Origin: Betaproteobacteria bacterium
GTDB lineage: Bacteria; Pseudomonadota; Gammaproteobacteria; Burkholderiales; SG8-41
Reading direction: 5' to 3'
Assembly: GCA_947476215.1 (NCBI GenBank)
Contig: CANJQI010000017.1
Span: 1-45,365, forward strand
Length of the DNA: 45,365 nucleotides
The position numbers and the translations under genes were made by a program. Numbering within the stretch: position 1 is the stretch's first letter; the number at the start of each line of letters is the position of its first letter. The notes beneath the pieces are model-generated. The model had not been told where the DNA came from. It did not search any database and worked only from the letters and a program-made list of their open reading frames with translations. Shown here in pieces: positions 26,079 through 34,237 of the stretch.

Positions 26079-26217
26079 TGAATGGTTAGAAGTAAGTGGG
26101 GAAAAGCAATCAGTAACTCGCACAAGTGTCCGAACCGGCTCGCTGCGTGCGGCTTACCGCTCACTGCTCACCTGTCACTACTCACCCGTCACCGGCTACC
26201 ACTCACCGCTCACCCGC
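26071..26217. repeat. Inverted pair of degenerate heptanucleotide arrays, gspG-gspH junction
   Basis: The left half (26071-26098) has four plus-strand units: GTGAGTA, GTGAATG, GTTAGAA, GTAAGTG. The right half (about 26153-26217) has nine clean units on the minus strand: GTGAGCG, GTGAGTG, GTAGCCG, GTGACGG, GTGAGTA, GTGACAG, GTGAGCA, GTGAGCG, GTAAGCC. About 52 bp of unrelated sequence lies between. The array supplies the gspG stop codon and the only upstream start region of gspH. Confidence 0.85.
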
Positions 26218-26714
26218 CCGTGCAGGGCTTCACGCTCATCGAAGTCATGGTCGTACTGGTGATCATGGGCATGCTGGCCGGGCTGGTCAGTGTGGTGGTG
26301 CGACCGGGCGAACGCGACACCTTGCGCACGGAGGCCGAACGGCTCGCGCAACTGCTCGACCTGGCGTCTGCGGAATCCCGCTTTACGGCTAAGGTCATCG
26401 CCTGGACCGCCGATGCCGCGGGCTACCAGTTCTGGCGGTTTCGCGATGACGCGGGTTGGACGGAGATCCGCGACCATGATCTGTTGCGCAAACGCGCTCT
26501 GCCGCCGGGCGTGACTATCGCGGATCTGCGCGTTGAAAATGGGCGACCCAGGGACAAAATGCGCATCGAATTCACGCCGACCGGCCCCACGTATACGTTT
26601 TCCTTGAGGATGGCGCTGGGTGCCGAACAATACAGGGTCGCGGCGACGCCTGCGGGTTTGATACGTGCGGCAGCGGGCGTTGGAGTAGGCGATGGATCCG
26701 TCGCGCAGCACTAG
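26082..26714 (+). CDS. gspH: Type II secretion minor pseudopilin GspH (start disturbed by repeat array)
   Basis: A minor pseudopilin with the prepilin signature Q-G, then FTLIEVMVVLVIMGMLAGLV, followed by a GspH-type beta-rich domain (TEAERLAQLLDLASAESR, AGYQFWRFRDDAGW). The start is doubtful. ATG 26082 has GGTGAG a few bases upstream but gives a leader of nearly 50 residues, most of it encoded by the heptamer array (LPLTAHLSLLTRH). The only in-frame alternative near the fold is GTG 26220, which leaves a leader of just M-Q-G. Either form departs from the usual 6-20-residue basic leader, so processing efficiency is uncertain. The end overlaps gspI by 23 nt. Confidence 0.85.
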   Translation: MVRSKWGKAISNSHKCPNRLAACGLPLTAHLSLLTRHRLPLTAHPPVQGFTLIEVMVVLVIMGMLAGLVSVVVRPGERDTLRTEAERLAQLLDLASAESRFTAKVIAWTADAAGYQFWRFRDDAGWTEIRDHDLLRKRALPPGVTIADLRVENGRPRDKMRIEFTPTGPTYTFSLRMALGAEQYRVAATPAGLIRAAAGVGVGDGSVAQH

Positions 26715-27087
26715 ACAGCGAGGCTTCACACTGGTGGAAGTGCTGGTCGCGCTGGCAATTGTATCGATTGCGCTGCTCTCCGCGTTGCGTGCCGCCGGTC
26801 AGGGCACCGCCAATGCCGGTGAACTGCGAATGCGGCTGATTGCGGGCTGGGTTGCCGAGAACCGGCTTGCCGAACACCGTGCCCGTGGCGACTGGCTGTC
26901 GCTGGGCATACAGCGCGGCGTGGCGCAGGAAGCCGGAATCGAGTTCGCGTGGCGTGAAGAGGTGTCCGAACTGCCTAGTCCTGCGTTTCGCCGCGTCGAT
27001 GTATTTGTCTATCAGGCGCCAGATACGGCCCGTATACTGGCGCACCTGACCGGGTTTCTGCTTTATTCGCCCAAGGTTGCCCGATGA
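26692..27087 (+). CDS. gspI: Type II secretion minor pseudopilin GspI
   Basis: A 131-residue minor pseudopilin. The leader MDPSRSTRQRG is basic and is cleaved before FTLVEVLVALAIVSIALLSA, with E5 present. The typical GspI segment MRLIAGWVAENRLAEHRARG follows. Together with GspJ and GspK it forms the pseudopilus tip complex. It starts within gspH and ends in a 4-nt ATGA overlap with gspJ, so translation of the minor pseudopilins is coupled. Confidence 0.95.
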   Translation: MDPSRSTRQRGFTLVEVLVALAIVSIALLSALRAAGQGTANAGELRMRLIAGWVAENRLAEHRARGDWLSLGIQRGVAQEAGIEFAWREEVSELPSPAFRRVDVFVYQAPDTARILAHLTGFLLYSPKVAR

Positions 27088-27743
27088 CGCAGGGTCACAA
27101 CGAGAGTATGTCCTGCCACCAGCGCATTTTTCACGCCATCACAGGGTGCGGTCGTCGGATTACTCCGCCGCAAGGCTTTACGTTGGTCGAACTGCTCACC
27201 GCCATCCTGATACTTGCGCTGCTCGCGCTGATGTCGTACCGCGGACTGGGCACGGTACTCGACACGCGCGAGCACGTCAGAATTGAGTCCGAAAAATGGC
27301 AGGGGATAGCCACATTCTTTGAACGCTTCCGCCGCGACGTGGAGCTCGCGGCACCGCGCGCTGTTCGTCTGGCCGTCGGCGGCGCGCCGGCGTGGCAGGC
27401 GCGCTCCAGCATGACTAACGGACCCATCCTGCAGTTCAGCCGCTTTGAATCAGCCGAAGGGGTGGACACGCCACAACGGCTCGGCTACGGTATCAACAAC
27501 AAACAAGAGGTCGAACTTTGGTTGTGGCCCAGTCTCGATGCGGCGCCGGACAGCAAACCGGCGCGCTACACCGTCTTGGGCGGGGTCGCAAAATTTGAAT
27601 TGCGATATCTCAATACGGAGTTGGGCTGGGTGACGGAATGGCCGGGTTCGGTGCGTGACGGTCAGATTCCCCGCGCCGTTCAACTGCGGATCGTTCTCGT
27701 GTCAGGTGAGGACATCACGCGCATTTTTGCCCTGCAATCATGA
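27084..27743 (+). CDS. gspJ: Type II secretion minor pseudopilin GspJ
   Basis: A 219-residue minor pseudopilin with the cleavage context PPQG before FTLVELLTAILILALLALMS. The leader from ATG 27084 is long (31 residues); an internal ATG at 27108 would shorten it, but the ATGA overlap with gspI favours the first. The GspJ core RDVELAAPRAVR, ILQFSRFES, QRLGYGI and LRYLNTELGWVTEWP is intact. It forms the tip complex with GspI and GspK. It overlaps gspK by 4 nt. Confidence 0.95.
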   Translation: MTQGHNESMSCHQRIFHAITGCGRRITPPQGFTLVELLTAILILALLALMSYRGLGTVLDTREHVRIESEKWQGIATFFERFRRDVELAAPRAVRLAVGGAPAWQARSSMTNGPILQFSRFESAEGVDTPQRLGYGINNKQEVELWLWPSLDAAPDSKPARYTVLGGVAKFELRYLNTELGWVTEWPGSVRDGQIPRAVQLRIVLVSGEDITRIFALQS

Positions 27744-28648
27744 TGCGTAAAGAGCGCGGCGTAGCGGTGGTTCTTGCCATGGGCGTAGTCGCCGTTGCGG
27801 CCATTGCGGCTACCGCCATCATGGCCACGCAAAGTTCCTGGACGCGCCGCCAAGAACTTGCCGCCAACCATGTTCAGGCGCAAGCGTTTGTTCAGGGTGG
27901 GGTAGACTGGATACGCACGGTATTAGGCGAGGATCTGCGCACCAGCAATGTCGACCACCTTGCTGAGCCCTGGGCGCTCAAGCTGGCGCCCATCTCGGTC
28001 GAAAATGGCACCGTTTCGGTGTCGGTCGAAGATCAACAAAGTTTTTTTAATATCAACAACTTAGTAAAAGATGGCCAGGTAAACCTGGTGGAATTCGCGA
28101 ACTTTCACCGCCTGCTCGAACTCCTCGGTTTACCTGCGGAACTGGCGAGCGCACTGATCGACTGGATAGACAACGATGAGCTCCCACAGCCGGATGGCGC
28201 CGAGGATGACTACTACCTTACCTTGGTACCGCCTTACGTTGCTGCCAATCGCCCGCTGGTCCATGTCAGCGAACTGGCACTGGTACGCGGATTCGATGAT
28301 GAAGTGCGTGCACGGCTGCGCCCGTTCGTGACGGCACTACCGCGCCCGACCGCACTCAACGTCAACACCGCGCCAGCCGAGGTGCTGTCGGCGGTTATCG
28401 GGATAGACATGGACGTTGCCCGAGGTTTGGTGGCAAAACGCGATCTGGTCTATTTTCGCAACCTGACAGATTTTGCTCAGGCGCTACCCGACAGGACCAC
28501 GACCGCCGGCGCAAACCTGGCCGTAAATAGCAGCTTCTTTGTTGCGGCACTGCGCGCAACCATAGGGCAATCGGAAGCGCGCGGCACGGCACTACTGGAT
28601 CGCGGAATGGACCGTCTACCCGCGATCGTGTGGCGAAAATTGCTATGA
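27740..28648 (+). CDS. gspK: Type II secretion minor pseudopilin GspK
   Basis: A 302-residue pseudopilin capping the tip. The leader MMRKERG is followed by VAVVLAMGVVAVAAIAA, lacking the E5 residue, as is normal for GspK. The large alpha domain is recognisable by VSVEDQQSFFNINNLV, LIDWIDNDELPQPDGAEDDYY, RPLVHVSELALVRGF and LNVNTAPAEVLSAVIG (the last a helix-hairpin-helix-like SAM segment). It overlaps its neighbours by 4 nt on both sides. The gene is complete with no anomalies. Confidence 0.95.
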   Translation: MMRKERGVAVVLAMGVVAVAAIAATAIMATQSSWTRRQELAANHVQAQAFVQGGVDWIRTVLGEDLRTSNVDHLAEPWALKLAPISVENGTVSVSVEDQQSFFNINNLVKDGQVNLVEFANFHRLLELLGLPAELASALIDWIDNDELPQPDGAEDDYYLTLVPPYVAANRPLVHVSELALVRGFDDEVRARLRPFVTALPRPTALNVNTAPAEVLSAVIGIDMDVARGLVAKRDLVYFRNLTDFAQALPDRTTTAGANLAVNSSFFVAALRATIGQSEARGTALLDRGMDRLPAIVWRKLL

Positions 28649-29856
28649 CCCTACTACGTATTCGTGGCTCGATTGCAGCGCCACCCGGGCAATGCGAGTG
28701 GGCTGTGCTCGACGAAAACCGCGCCCCCGTTCCCGGTCACGGCCGGCTCACGGATCTGCCAAGGCATGTGCGGCGTGTGCAGTTCGTCATCCCGGCATCC
28801 GAGGTGCTGATTACGCGCGCGCACTTGCCCAAAGGCGCACGGCGCCGTGCCAGTTCGGTGCTTGCGTTCGCGATAGAAGACGCCACGCTGGGTGAGCCGG
28901 ACACGCAGCAAGTCGCATGGCTGGGCGCTGCCGACGGTTCGGATGTCTTGGCGGTAGTCGATCGACGGTGTTTGCAAAGCTGGCTGGCGGCGCTGGAAGC
29001 GGCTGGCATCAGCGGTTGTGACGTCATCTGCGAGACCTTGTTGGTGCCGTGGAGCCGCGGAGACTGGTCACTGGCCTGGGATGGGAGCGAAGGCATATTG
29101 CGCACCGGGGAACTGGACGGTGCCGTTACCGACTGCGGCGATAAACAATCGCCGCCGCTAACCCTGCGGCTGGCACTCGACGCCGCGTCAAAGAACGATG
29201 CCCAGCCCGCCTCGATAACGATCTATACGACCCGTTCAGACGCGGCACCCAACATCCAGGCATGGCAGCGCGAGCTTGGCATCCCGCTGCGGTTTGCCGG
29301 GTCGTGGAGTTGGCACAGCCCTGCACCACAACCCGTCGTCAGCCTGATGCAGACGCGCCGCCGCTGGCCAGCGCTAACCGGCCTGCTGCCGCGCCTGAGG
29401 CCCGCGCTGTGGATAGCTGCGTGCGCACTGGGTATACACCTCGTGGCACTGTGCGTGGACTGGGCGCTGCTTACCAATGAAAAGCTATCATTGCAGCACC
29501 AGATGGAAGCGCGGTTCCGCTCGGCATTTCCCGACGCCGTCGCGGTTGCCGATCCCACTCTGCAAATGCGCCGCAAACTCACCGAAGCCCGGCATAACGC
29601 CGGTCTCCCCGACAGCGGCGACTTCCTGCCGTTGATGGTAAAAATATCAATTTTTATCAAAGAGTTACCTGTCGGCAGCCTGCGCGTTGCCACATACGAC
29701 AATAGTCGGTTGACACTGCAGTTCGCGACACTCGACGATGTCACGCTACGCCGGCTGGTTGCGCGTCTGGCGCAAATCGGGCTCAAGGTCGACGCGCCTT
29801 CGACCACCGCCAAACCGGCCAACGGCATGCTGACGGTCGTCGTGAGCGCGACATGA
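28645..29856 (+). CDS. gspL: Type II secretion inner-membrane protein GspL
   Basis: A 403-residue GspL: an actin-like cytoplasmic domain (about residues 1-240; VQFVIPASEVLITRAHLPKG, RRASSVLAFAIEDATLG), one TM segment near residues 255-275 (ALWIAACALGIHLVALCVDW), and a ferredoxin-like periplasmic domain (LPLMVKISIFIKELPVGSLR, LTLQFATLDDVTLRRLV). ATG 28645 forms the 4-nt overlap with gspK; a GTG at 28630 would add five residues. GspL binds GspE through its cytoplasmic domain and GspM in the membrane. Confidence 0.93.
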   Translation: MTLLRIRGSIAAPPGQCEWAVLDENRAPVPGHGRLTDLPRHVRRVQFVIPASEVLITRAHLPKGARRRASSVLAFAIEDATLGEPDTQQVAWLGAADGSDVLAVVDRRCLQSWLAALEAAGISGCDVICETLLVPWSRGDWSLAWDGSEGILRTGELDGAVTDCGDKQSPPLTLRLALDAASKNDAQPASITIYTTRSDAAPNIQAWQRELGIPLRFAGSWSWHSPAPQPVVSLMQTRRRWPALTGLLPRLRPALWIAACALGIHLVALCVDWALLTNEKLSLQHQMEARFRSAFPDAVAVADPTLQMRRKLTEARHNAGLPDSGDFLPLMVKISIFIKELPVGSLRVATYDNSRLTLQFATLDDVTLRRLVARLAQIGLKVDAPSTTAKPANGMLTVVVSAT

Positions 29857-30344
29857 TAGCGACGCTGCGCGAATTTTGGGCGTCACGCACTCCCGCGGCG
29901 CGTATTGCGGTCACGGTGACGTCGGTGCTGGTGGTGACTGCATTGTTGGCGTGGACCACATACTCTATCGACAAGGCACGCACGCGCCTACGCGCCGCTG
30001 TTACGACGCTGCAAGCCCAAGCGCGGCAAGTGGACACGCAGGCCGATGAAATCGAGCGCCTGCGCGGCAAACCTGCTGCGCAGGCGTCACAGACGGACCT
30101 GCGCACGCACATACAAAATCAGGTGAACGCGGCCGGCCTGACGCGCGCGCTGGGGCGCGTCGATGCCACCGACGCCGATCAAGTGCAGGTGGTGTTCGGT
30201 TCGATCGCATACGCCGAATGGCTGGCATGGATAGAGCGCCTGCAGATGCAACAAATCCATCTCGACACATGCCGGATTGAAGCGCTGGCTACGCGCGGCA
30301 TGGTCAACGTAACAGCGACGCTGGTTCGCGCCAGATCAAAGTGA
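29853..30344 (+). CDS. gspM: Type II secretion inner-membrane protein GspM
   Basis: A 163-residue bitopic protein with a TM segment at about residues 16-36 (ARIAVTVTSVLVVTALLAW), a heptad-rich helix (TTLQAQARQVDTQADEIERL), then a ferredoxin-like periplasmic domain (VQVVFGSIAYAEWLAWIERL, VNVTATLVRA). Sequence conservation in this family is low; the assignment rests on topology, length and its place between gspL and gspN with 4-nt overlaps at both ends. It partners GspL in the assembly platform. Confidence 0.9.
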   Translation: MIATLREFWASRTPAARIAVTVTSVLVVTALLAWTTYSIDKARTRLRAAVTTLQAQARQVDTQADEIERLRGKPAAQASQTDLRTHIQNQVNAAGLTRALGRVDATDADQVQVVFGSIAYAEWLAWIERLQMQQIHLDTCRIEALATRGMVNVTATLVRARSK

Positions 30345-31123
30345 AGCGTTTGGCTTGGCTCGGATTGGCACTGGGCTTATACGCCATCGCACTTGCCGTT
30401 ACGGCACCGGCTACGCTGGTGGACGCATCCCTGGAAAGAGCCACCAAAGGCAGCTTGCGACTCGCCGAAGCGAAAGGCACGGTCTGGTCGGGCGCGGGTC
30501 GAATTGAAATACGCGATGCGAACAGGCGATTCGGCGTCGCACGGGAGTTCGCCTGGCATTTTTTTCCGTCGTGGTCGTTGCTGCGCGGCACCGTTGTATG
30601 CGAAATAGGATTCGACGCGCCCACTCAACGCATCCCACTGACCTTGTCCCTGTCCGGCGTCGATATCCCCAAGACTGAAATGACTCTGCCTGCAGTGGCC
30701 CTTGGACTGGCCGTAACCAGGCTCGCACCGCTGGGACTTGGCGGCGATCTGCATTTGAATATCGCCAGCTTGTCCATAAAGCGCGACCGGATTCAGGGCA
30801 GCGCTGTCGTGCAGTGGCGCACCGCCAGTTCCGCGCTGACGCGCGTATATCCGCTGGGCGACTACGAAATGCGGATCAGTGGCGCCGGGCCATCCGCCCG
30901 AGCGTCACTGCGCACTCTCCAGGGACCGCTTCAGCTCGACGGCGACGGTTCATGGGCGAACGGTGGCGCCCCGCAATTTACGGGCACTGCCCGCGTGCCG
31001 GCGCAATATAGCGAGCAGCTTGCGCCCTTGTTGCGTCTGGTTGCGGTGGCTCGCGGGGAAAATACTTATGCGTTGCAGCTCAGGCAGCCGGGCGGGATGG
31101 AGCGAGTGATGAGTGATGAGTGA
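30341..31123 (+). CDS. gspN: Type II secretion protein GspN
   Basis: A 260-residue GspN-family protein with an N-terminal signal anchor (LAWLGLALGLYAIALAVTA) and a periplasmic domain carrying GTVWSGAGRIEI and RGTVVCEIGFD, typical of the family. It starts at GTG 30341, overlapping the gspM stop (GTGA). GspN is an accessory T2SS component whose exact role is unclear. The last residues, after QPGGMERV, are encoded by the first copies of a GTGATGA array, and the stop codon comes from that repeat, so the native C-terminus may have been slightly altered. It is the end of the plus-strand gsp operon. Confidence 0.9.
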   Translation: MKRLAWLGLALGLYAIALAVTAPATLVDASLERATKGSLRLAEAKGTVWSGAGRIEIRDANRRFGVAREFAWHFFPSWSLLRGTVVCEIGFDAPTQRIPLTLSLSGVDIPKTEMTLPAVALGLAVTRLAPLGLGGDLHLNIASLSIKRDRIQGSAVVQWRTASSALTRVYPLGDYEMRISGAGPSARASLRTLQGPLQLDGDGSWANGGAPQFTGTARVPAQYSEQLAPLLRLVAVARGENTYALQLRQPGGMERVMSDE

Positions 31124-31147
31124 TGAGTGATGAGTGATGAGTGATGA
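31106..31147. repeat. Tandem heptanucleotide array (GTGATGA x6)
   Basis: Six perfect copies of GTGATGA run without interruption. They cover the end of gspN and its stop codon (31121-31123). Unlike the other heptamer loci in this window, the units are identical and no inverted partner is seen downstream, so this may be a recent expansion by slippage. Confidence 0.85.
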
Positions 31148-31270
31148 GCAACGCGGCGTGCTTGATTTCGGTATACGACATACTCTGCGATTCGGTGTTC
31201 ATTTCGTAGCTGTTCAGCCGATATAAAAAGAACCGCCCACCCTTCGCCGCCGTACTAATTTGCCACGATC

Positions 31271-31314
31271 GTAACCCGGAAGAAGGCCATGGCTTTTCAT
31301 GGCCGTATTCCGGG
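31271..31314. repeat. REP-like palindromic element
   Basis: GTAACCCGGAAGAAGGCCATGG, a short loop, then CATGGCC and GTATTCCGGG form a hairpin nearly identical to the element at 18038-18102. It lies between the convergent gspN and TIGR03790-like genes, a typical place for REP sequences. Confidence 0.75.
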
Positions 31315-31377
31315 AAAGATGTGTGGCATCCAATGAATTGCGCAACCACGCGGCGCGAACGCAGTTCGAAGCATAGA

Positions 31378-32415
31378 TCAACGCGGTTCCTCCCGCTTTC
31401 GAAACGGCGCGGCCAGCGGCTCACCTATGAAGATGCCCTGCCCTGGCATTTGCACGCTTTTCCAATAAGCCTCTATCAGCGTTGCGCCCTGCAGATAATG
31501 GCCGATGACCAGCGGTGGAGATGGGAACTTTTGTGACAGGTTGCACGGCTCGACTACGGCCCCGTAACTGCCCGTCGCGCCCGCCTCCAGCCAGCGCAGC
31601 GCGCTCATTTGGCTACTGTCGATGAGATTGCCTCCGGCGGACGTCAGGTGGTCAGCAATGGCTCCCGGCACAAACCGAAGGGTCTCCAATCCTTCTACCT
31701 GCGCCAGACCGGTAAAGTAGAACAGCACGTCGGGGGCATGTTTCACCACGTTCTGCTTCATCGTGCGGCCGAATATTCGGCCCCTGATCAATTGCTCCGC
31801 GAGCGGATAGGATGCAGCACGTACATTGCGTGCGCTATCGGACGTCGAGAGCAAGTAAGCGGTACCGGCGGGGAGCGTTCCGTCCGCTTCCACGCCACGA
31901 TCAATCAGTGCTTTGGCGTACTCGAAGGAACTCGCCGCGATGGCCATCGTTGGCCGCATTTTCAGTTGCGCGAACGGCAGCGAACTGCGCGAATTGAAAT
32001 AGCGGCTGGGCTGCGTCGGTTTGCATCCCTCCGCGCAATAGACGGGGTCGAAGCCGAACGCGAATGCGGAGGTAATCGACATGCACTCAACCCGATAAGG
32101 CGCCGCCCAGGTCAGCGCATAGGCCTGCACGTGAGGGAGAGTCTGCGCATCGACGCGCGCCTTGATGATTTCGAATTCCTCGCGCGTGAGAACAGTCTTC
32201 CCGGGAGGAAACTCTACTTTGATGACGTTCTGAAACGAGATACGCCGTTGCGCGACATAGTAATCGCCGATCTGCACGCTGAGAGGGTCGAGCGCATTCA
32301 CGATTACTGCAAGCTGCGTGTGGTCAAGGGCCCGTGCGGCCAGCGACAACACGGCCGACATCAAAAAAAACCCCATCCAGAGGATCACACGTACACCTGC
32401 ACTCAACCGCGCCAT
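31378..32415 (-). CDS. TIGR03790-like conserved protein of unknown function
   Basis: A 345-residue protein with an N-terminal signal peptide or anchor (VILWMGFFLMSAVLSLAARA). I recognise the pattern of TIGR03790 proteins from DHTQLAVIVNALDPLSVQIGDYY at the mature N-terminus, YALTWAAPYRVECMSIT in the middle and ATGSYGAVVEPCN near the C-terminus. Function is unknown; the family tends to occur in bacteria with exosortase/PEP-CTERM systems. Several cysteines (YCAEGC, EPCN) could form disulfides outside the cytoplasm. It is divergent from the TPR lipoprotein gene at 32482. Family recall is moderately certain. Confidence 0.75.
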   Translation of the reverse strand: MARLSAGVRVILWMGFFLMSAVLSLAARALDHTQLAVIVNALDPLSVQIGDYYVAQRRISFQNVIKVEFPPGKTVLTREEFEIIKARVDAQTLPHVQAYALTWAAPYRVECMSITSAFAFGFDPVYCAEGCKPTQPSRYFNSRSSLPFAQLKMRPTMAIAASSFEYAKALIDRGVEADGTLPAGTAYLLSTSDSARNVRAASYPLAEQLIRGRIFGRTMKQNVVKHAPDVLFYFTGLAQVEGLETLRFVPGAIADHLTSAGGNLIDSSQMSALRWLEAGATGSYGAVVEPCNLSQKFPSPPLVIGHYLQGATLIEAYWKSVQMPGQGIFIGEPLAAPFRKREEPR

Positions 32416-32481
32416 AGCCTATCCGGTACAGTTATACTATTTTTGCCCACACGGCAATCTTACCAAGATCTAAGAATCCAT

Positions 32482-33120
32482 ATGGACAGGAATTGCGCGC
32501 TTTGCGTCGTATCGTTGGCAATACTGCTGGCAGGATGTGATATGACTACGATTGCGGAAAAACAGCAACCGAAGCAACCCAGCGCCGCGTCGACTCAGAA
32601 AAAGACACAGGGGGAAAATAAGGCGCCATACACCTTCGATGATCCCGGCAAAGAGGAGGCCAGGAAGTCTGAAATACTTCAAGGCTATCTAAAAAGAGCA
32701 AACGAGTACTGGATGCTATCACAACACTTCGAGACGAAAAAAGACGAACGCGTGAAATTGCTTCAGAACGCCGAGGCCGAATTAAACTACGCGCTGGAAA
32801 TAAATCCAAGGTCGGCTACAGCACTGCACACTCGAAGTGCTGTATACATTGAGCTTGGCAAGTTGAACGAGGCGGAGATGGATCTAAAGCTGTTAATCGA
32901 GATAGATCCGAAAAATGATTCGGCTTACTACAATCTGGCTTGCCTCTACTCGATAGCGAAAAAACTGGATCTGTCAGCCGAGGCATTAAACGCCGCGCTG
33001 CAGAATGGATTTCGCAACATGAAAAGTCTACGAGACGGGCCCGAGTTGGTGGAGTTAAGAAAAACCAGGAAATTCCAGCAGATTCTGGACCAGAATCGGA
33101 TATTTATTCCCGGATATTGA
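32482..33120 (+). CDS. TPR-repeat lipoprotein
   Basis: A 212-residue protein. ATG 32482 gives a lipoprotein signal with the lipobox L-A-G-C (LAILLAGCD), predicting lipid anchoring at Cys18. A Lys/Gln-rich linker follows, then two to three tetratricopeptide repeats (AEAELNYALEINPRSATAL, LKLLIEIDPKNDSAYYNLAC, LDLSAEALNAALQNGF) and a C-terminal helix (ELRKTRKFQQILDQNR). It is probably a periplasmic protein-interaction scaffold; many PEP-CTERM/exopolysaccharide loci encode TPR lipoproteins. The frame is open far upstream but that region is antisense to the gene at 31378. A strong terminator follows at 33213. Confidence 0.85.
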   Translation: MDRNCALCVVSLAILLAGCDMTTIAEKQQPKQPSAASTQKKTQGENKAPYTFDDPGKEEARKSEILQGYLKRANEYWMLSQHFETKKDERVKLLQNAEAELNYALEINPRSATALHTRSAVYIELGKLNEAEMDLKLLIEIDPKNDSAYYNLACLYSIAKKLDLSAEALNAALQNGFRNMKSLRDGPELVELRKTRKFQQILDQNRIFIPGY

Positions 33121-33212
33121 GTTACTGCCAGCTTTACGGTGTCCCTTTTTCGACCATTCCGCTTTTTGACTGGGTAGAGGACTGCGTCACCAAATCACCC
33201 GCGAAGCGCACC

Positions 33213-33242
33213 AAAAAAAACCCCGCCGAGGCGGGGTTTTTT
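33213..33242. terminator. Bidirectional Rho-independent terminator
   Basis: A run of eight A (33213-33220), the stem CCCCGCC / GGCGGGG (33221-33227 and 33230-33236), and six T (33237-33242). It works on both strands, ending the TPR lipoprotein gene on the plus strand and the PEP-CTERM gene on the minus strand, whose stop lies 20 bp away. Confidence 0.95.
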
Positions 33243-33261
33243 ACAACAACTTGGAACCGTA

Positions 33262-34140
33262 TCAGGCTGCGTTGTTCTGCTTCCTGCGACGTGCCACGAA
33301 GCCCATCAGGCCAAGACCTGCGAGCATCATCGCATAGGTCTCGGGTTCCGGAACTGCATGGGGGGTAAAGGCGTATTCATAGGCAATGGTACGCGAAGTT
33401 CCAGCTCCAATCGTGCCCAAGTCGTAACCCAGGTTGATCGAGTTGTCAGCAATAATAGTGGTGCCAAGTGCTTGACCGCCGGCCAACGCTGTTGCGCCAA
33501 GAACCGGGGTACAGCAGCTAGTTGTATCGATATAGGCCGCTATTGTGTCCGCCCCAGCCCCAGTTGTGTTACGGAGCGTGACGTCTGCTACAACACCACC
33601 GATTCCGTCATAGAACGCCGTAGCCGCAGCGCCGTTGCCGGTACCCACAATCTTGTTGCGGGTAACAACACCGCTGGTGCTGCCAGTGTCCCAATCCGGG
33701 TCAAAACCAACGCTGAACTTGACACCGCTAACGGCTGTGCTGCTCAGGTTAAGAAAGGTTATAGAATTCGCATACGTGGTGGCTGTCACGGAATGCGTCA
33801 TGAGTACAGTCAAGCCGCCAAAACCGAAGGTCGTTGCCACGAAGCCCGGGATGGTTGGTGAAGTAGTTGCACCCAGCGGATTGGTGCCGTCGTTAGCAAT
33901 AAAACTGCCGGCGGGGCTGGTGGTCGTCAGCGTATACCAAGACGCATAGTCAAAATCATTGACGTATTCATTGCCGCCAAACTTCAAGCCGGGGAGCGTG
34001 GTGAAATCAATATTTCCCGCGGCATCCAAATTGACGGTGAGGGAACCACTTGTAAGCGTGGCCTGACCAAATGCCACCCCGCTAAAAGCCAAGGCAACGG
34101 CCGCACCTAGGATAGACTGCTTCAATCGAGTTTTAAACAT
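33262..34140 (-). CDS. PEP-CTERM sorting domain protein
   Basis: A 292-residue exported protein. It has a signal peptide (LGAAVALAFSGVAFG, cleavage before Q-A-T), a Gly/Thr/Ala-rich beta domain without known catalytic motif, and at residues 263-292 a complete PEP-CTERM signal: VPEPETYAM, a hydrophobic stretch (LAGLGLMGF) and a basic end (ARRRKQ). An exosortase should cleave at the PEP motif and release or anchor the protein at the surface. CC at about residues 208-209 may form a disulfide. It resembles short secreted PEP-CTERM proteins co-produced with exopolysaccharide. The gene has its own terminator and a long regulatory region upstream. Confidence 0.93.
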   Translation of the reverse strand: MFKTRLKQSILGAAVALAFSGVAFGQATLTSGSLTVNLDAAGNIDFTTLPGLKFGGNEYVNDFDYASWYTLTTTSPAGSFIANDGTNPLGATTSPTIPGFVATTFGFGGLTVLMTHSVTATTYANSITFLNLSSTAVSGVKFSVGFDPDWDTGSTSGVVTRNKIVGTGNGAAATAFYDGIGGVVADVTLRNTTGAGADTIAAYIDTTSCCTPVLGATALAGGQALGTTIIADNSINLGYDLGTIGAGTSRTIAYEYAFTPHAVPEPETYAMMLAGLGLMGFVARRRKQNNAA

Positions 34141-34237
34141 TTGAAATCCTTTTCCAAGTTAGTAAAAAAACTTCATCGATGCGTTTTTAAACGGGAATAC
34201 AACAATACAAACAATTGAGTAAACATGGCCTGACCTG

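Noticed and set aside
31609-32481. Large upstream extension of the TPR lipoprotein frame
   Set aside because: It is antisense to the TIGR03790-like gene, and the lipoprotein signal begins at 32482.
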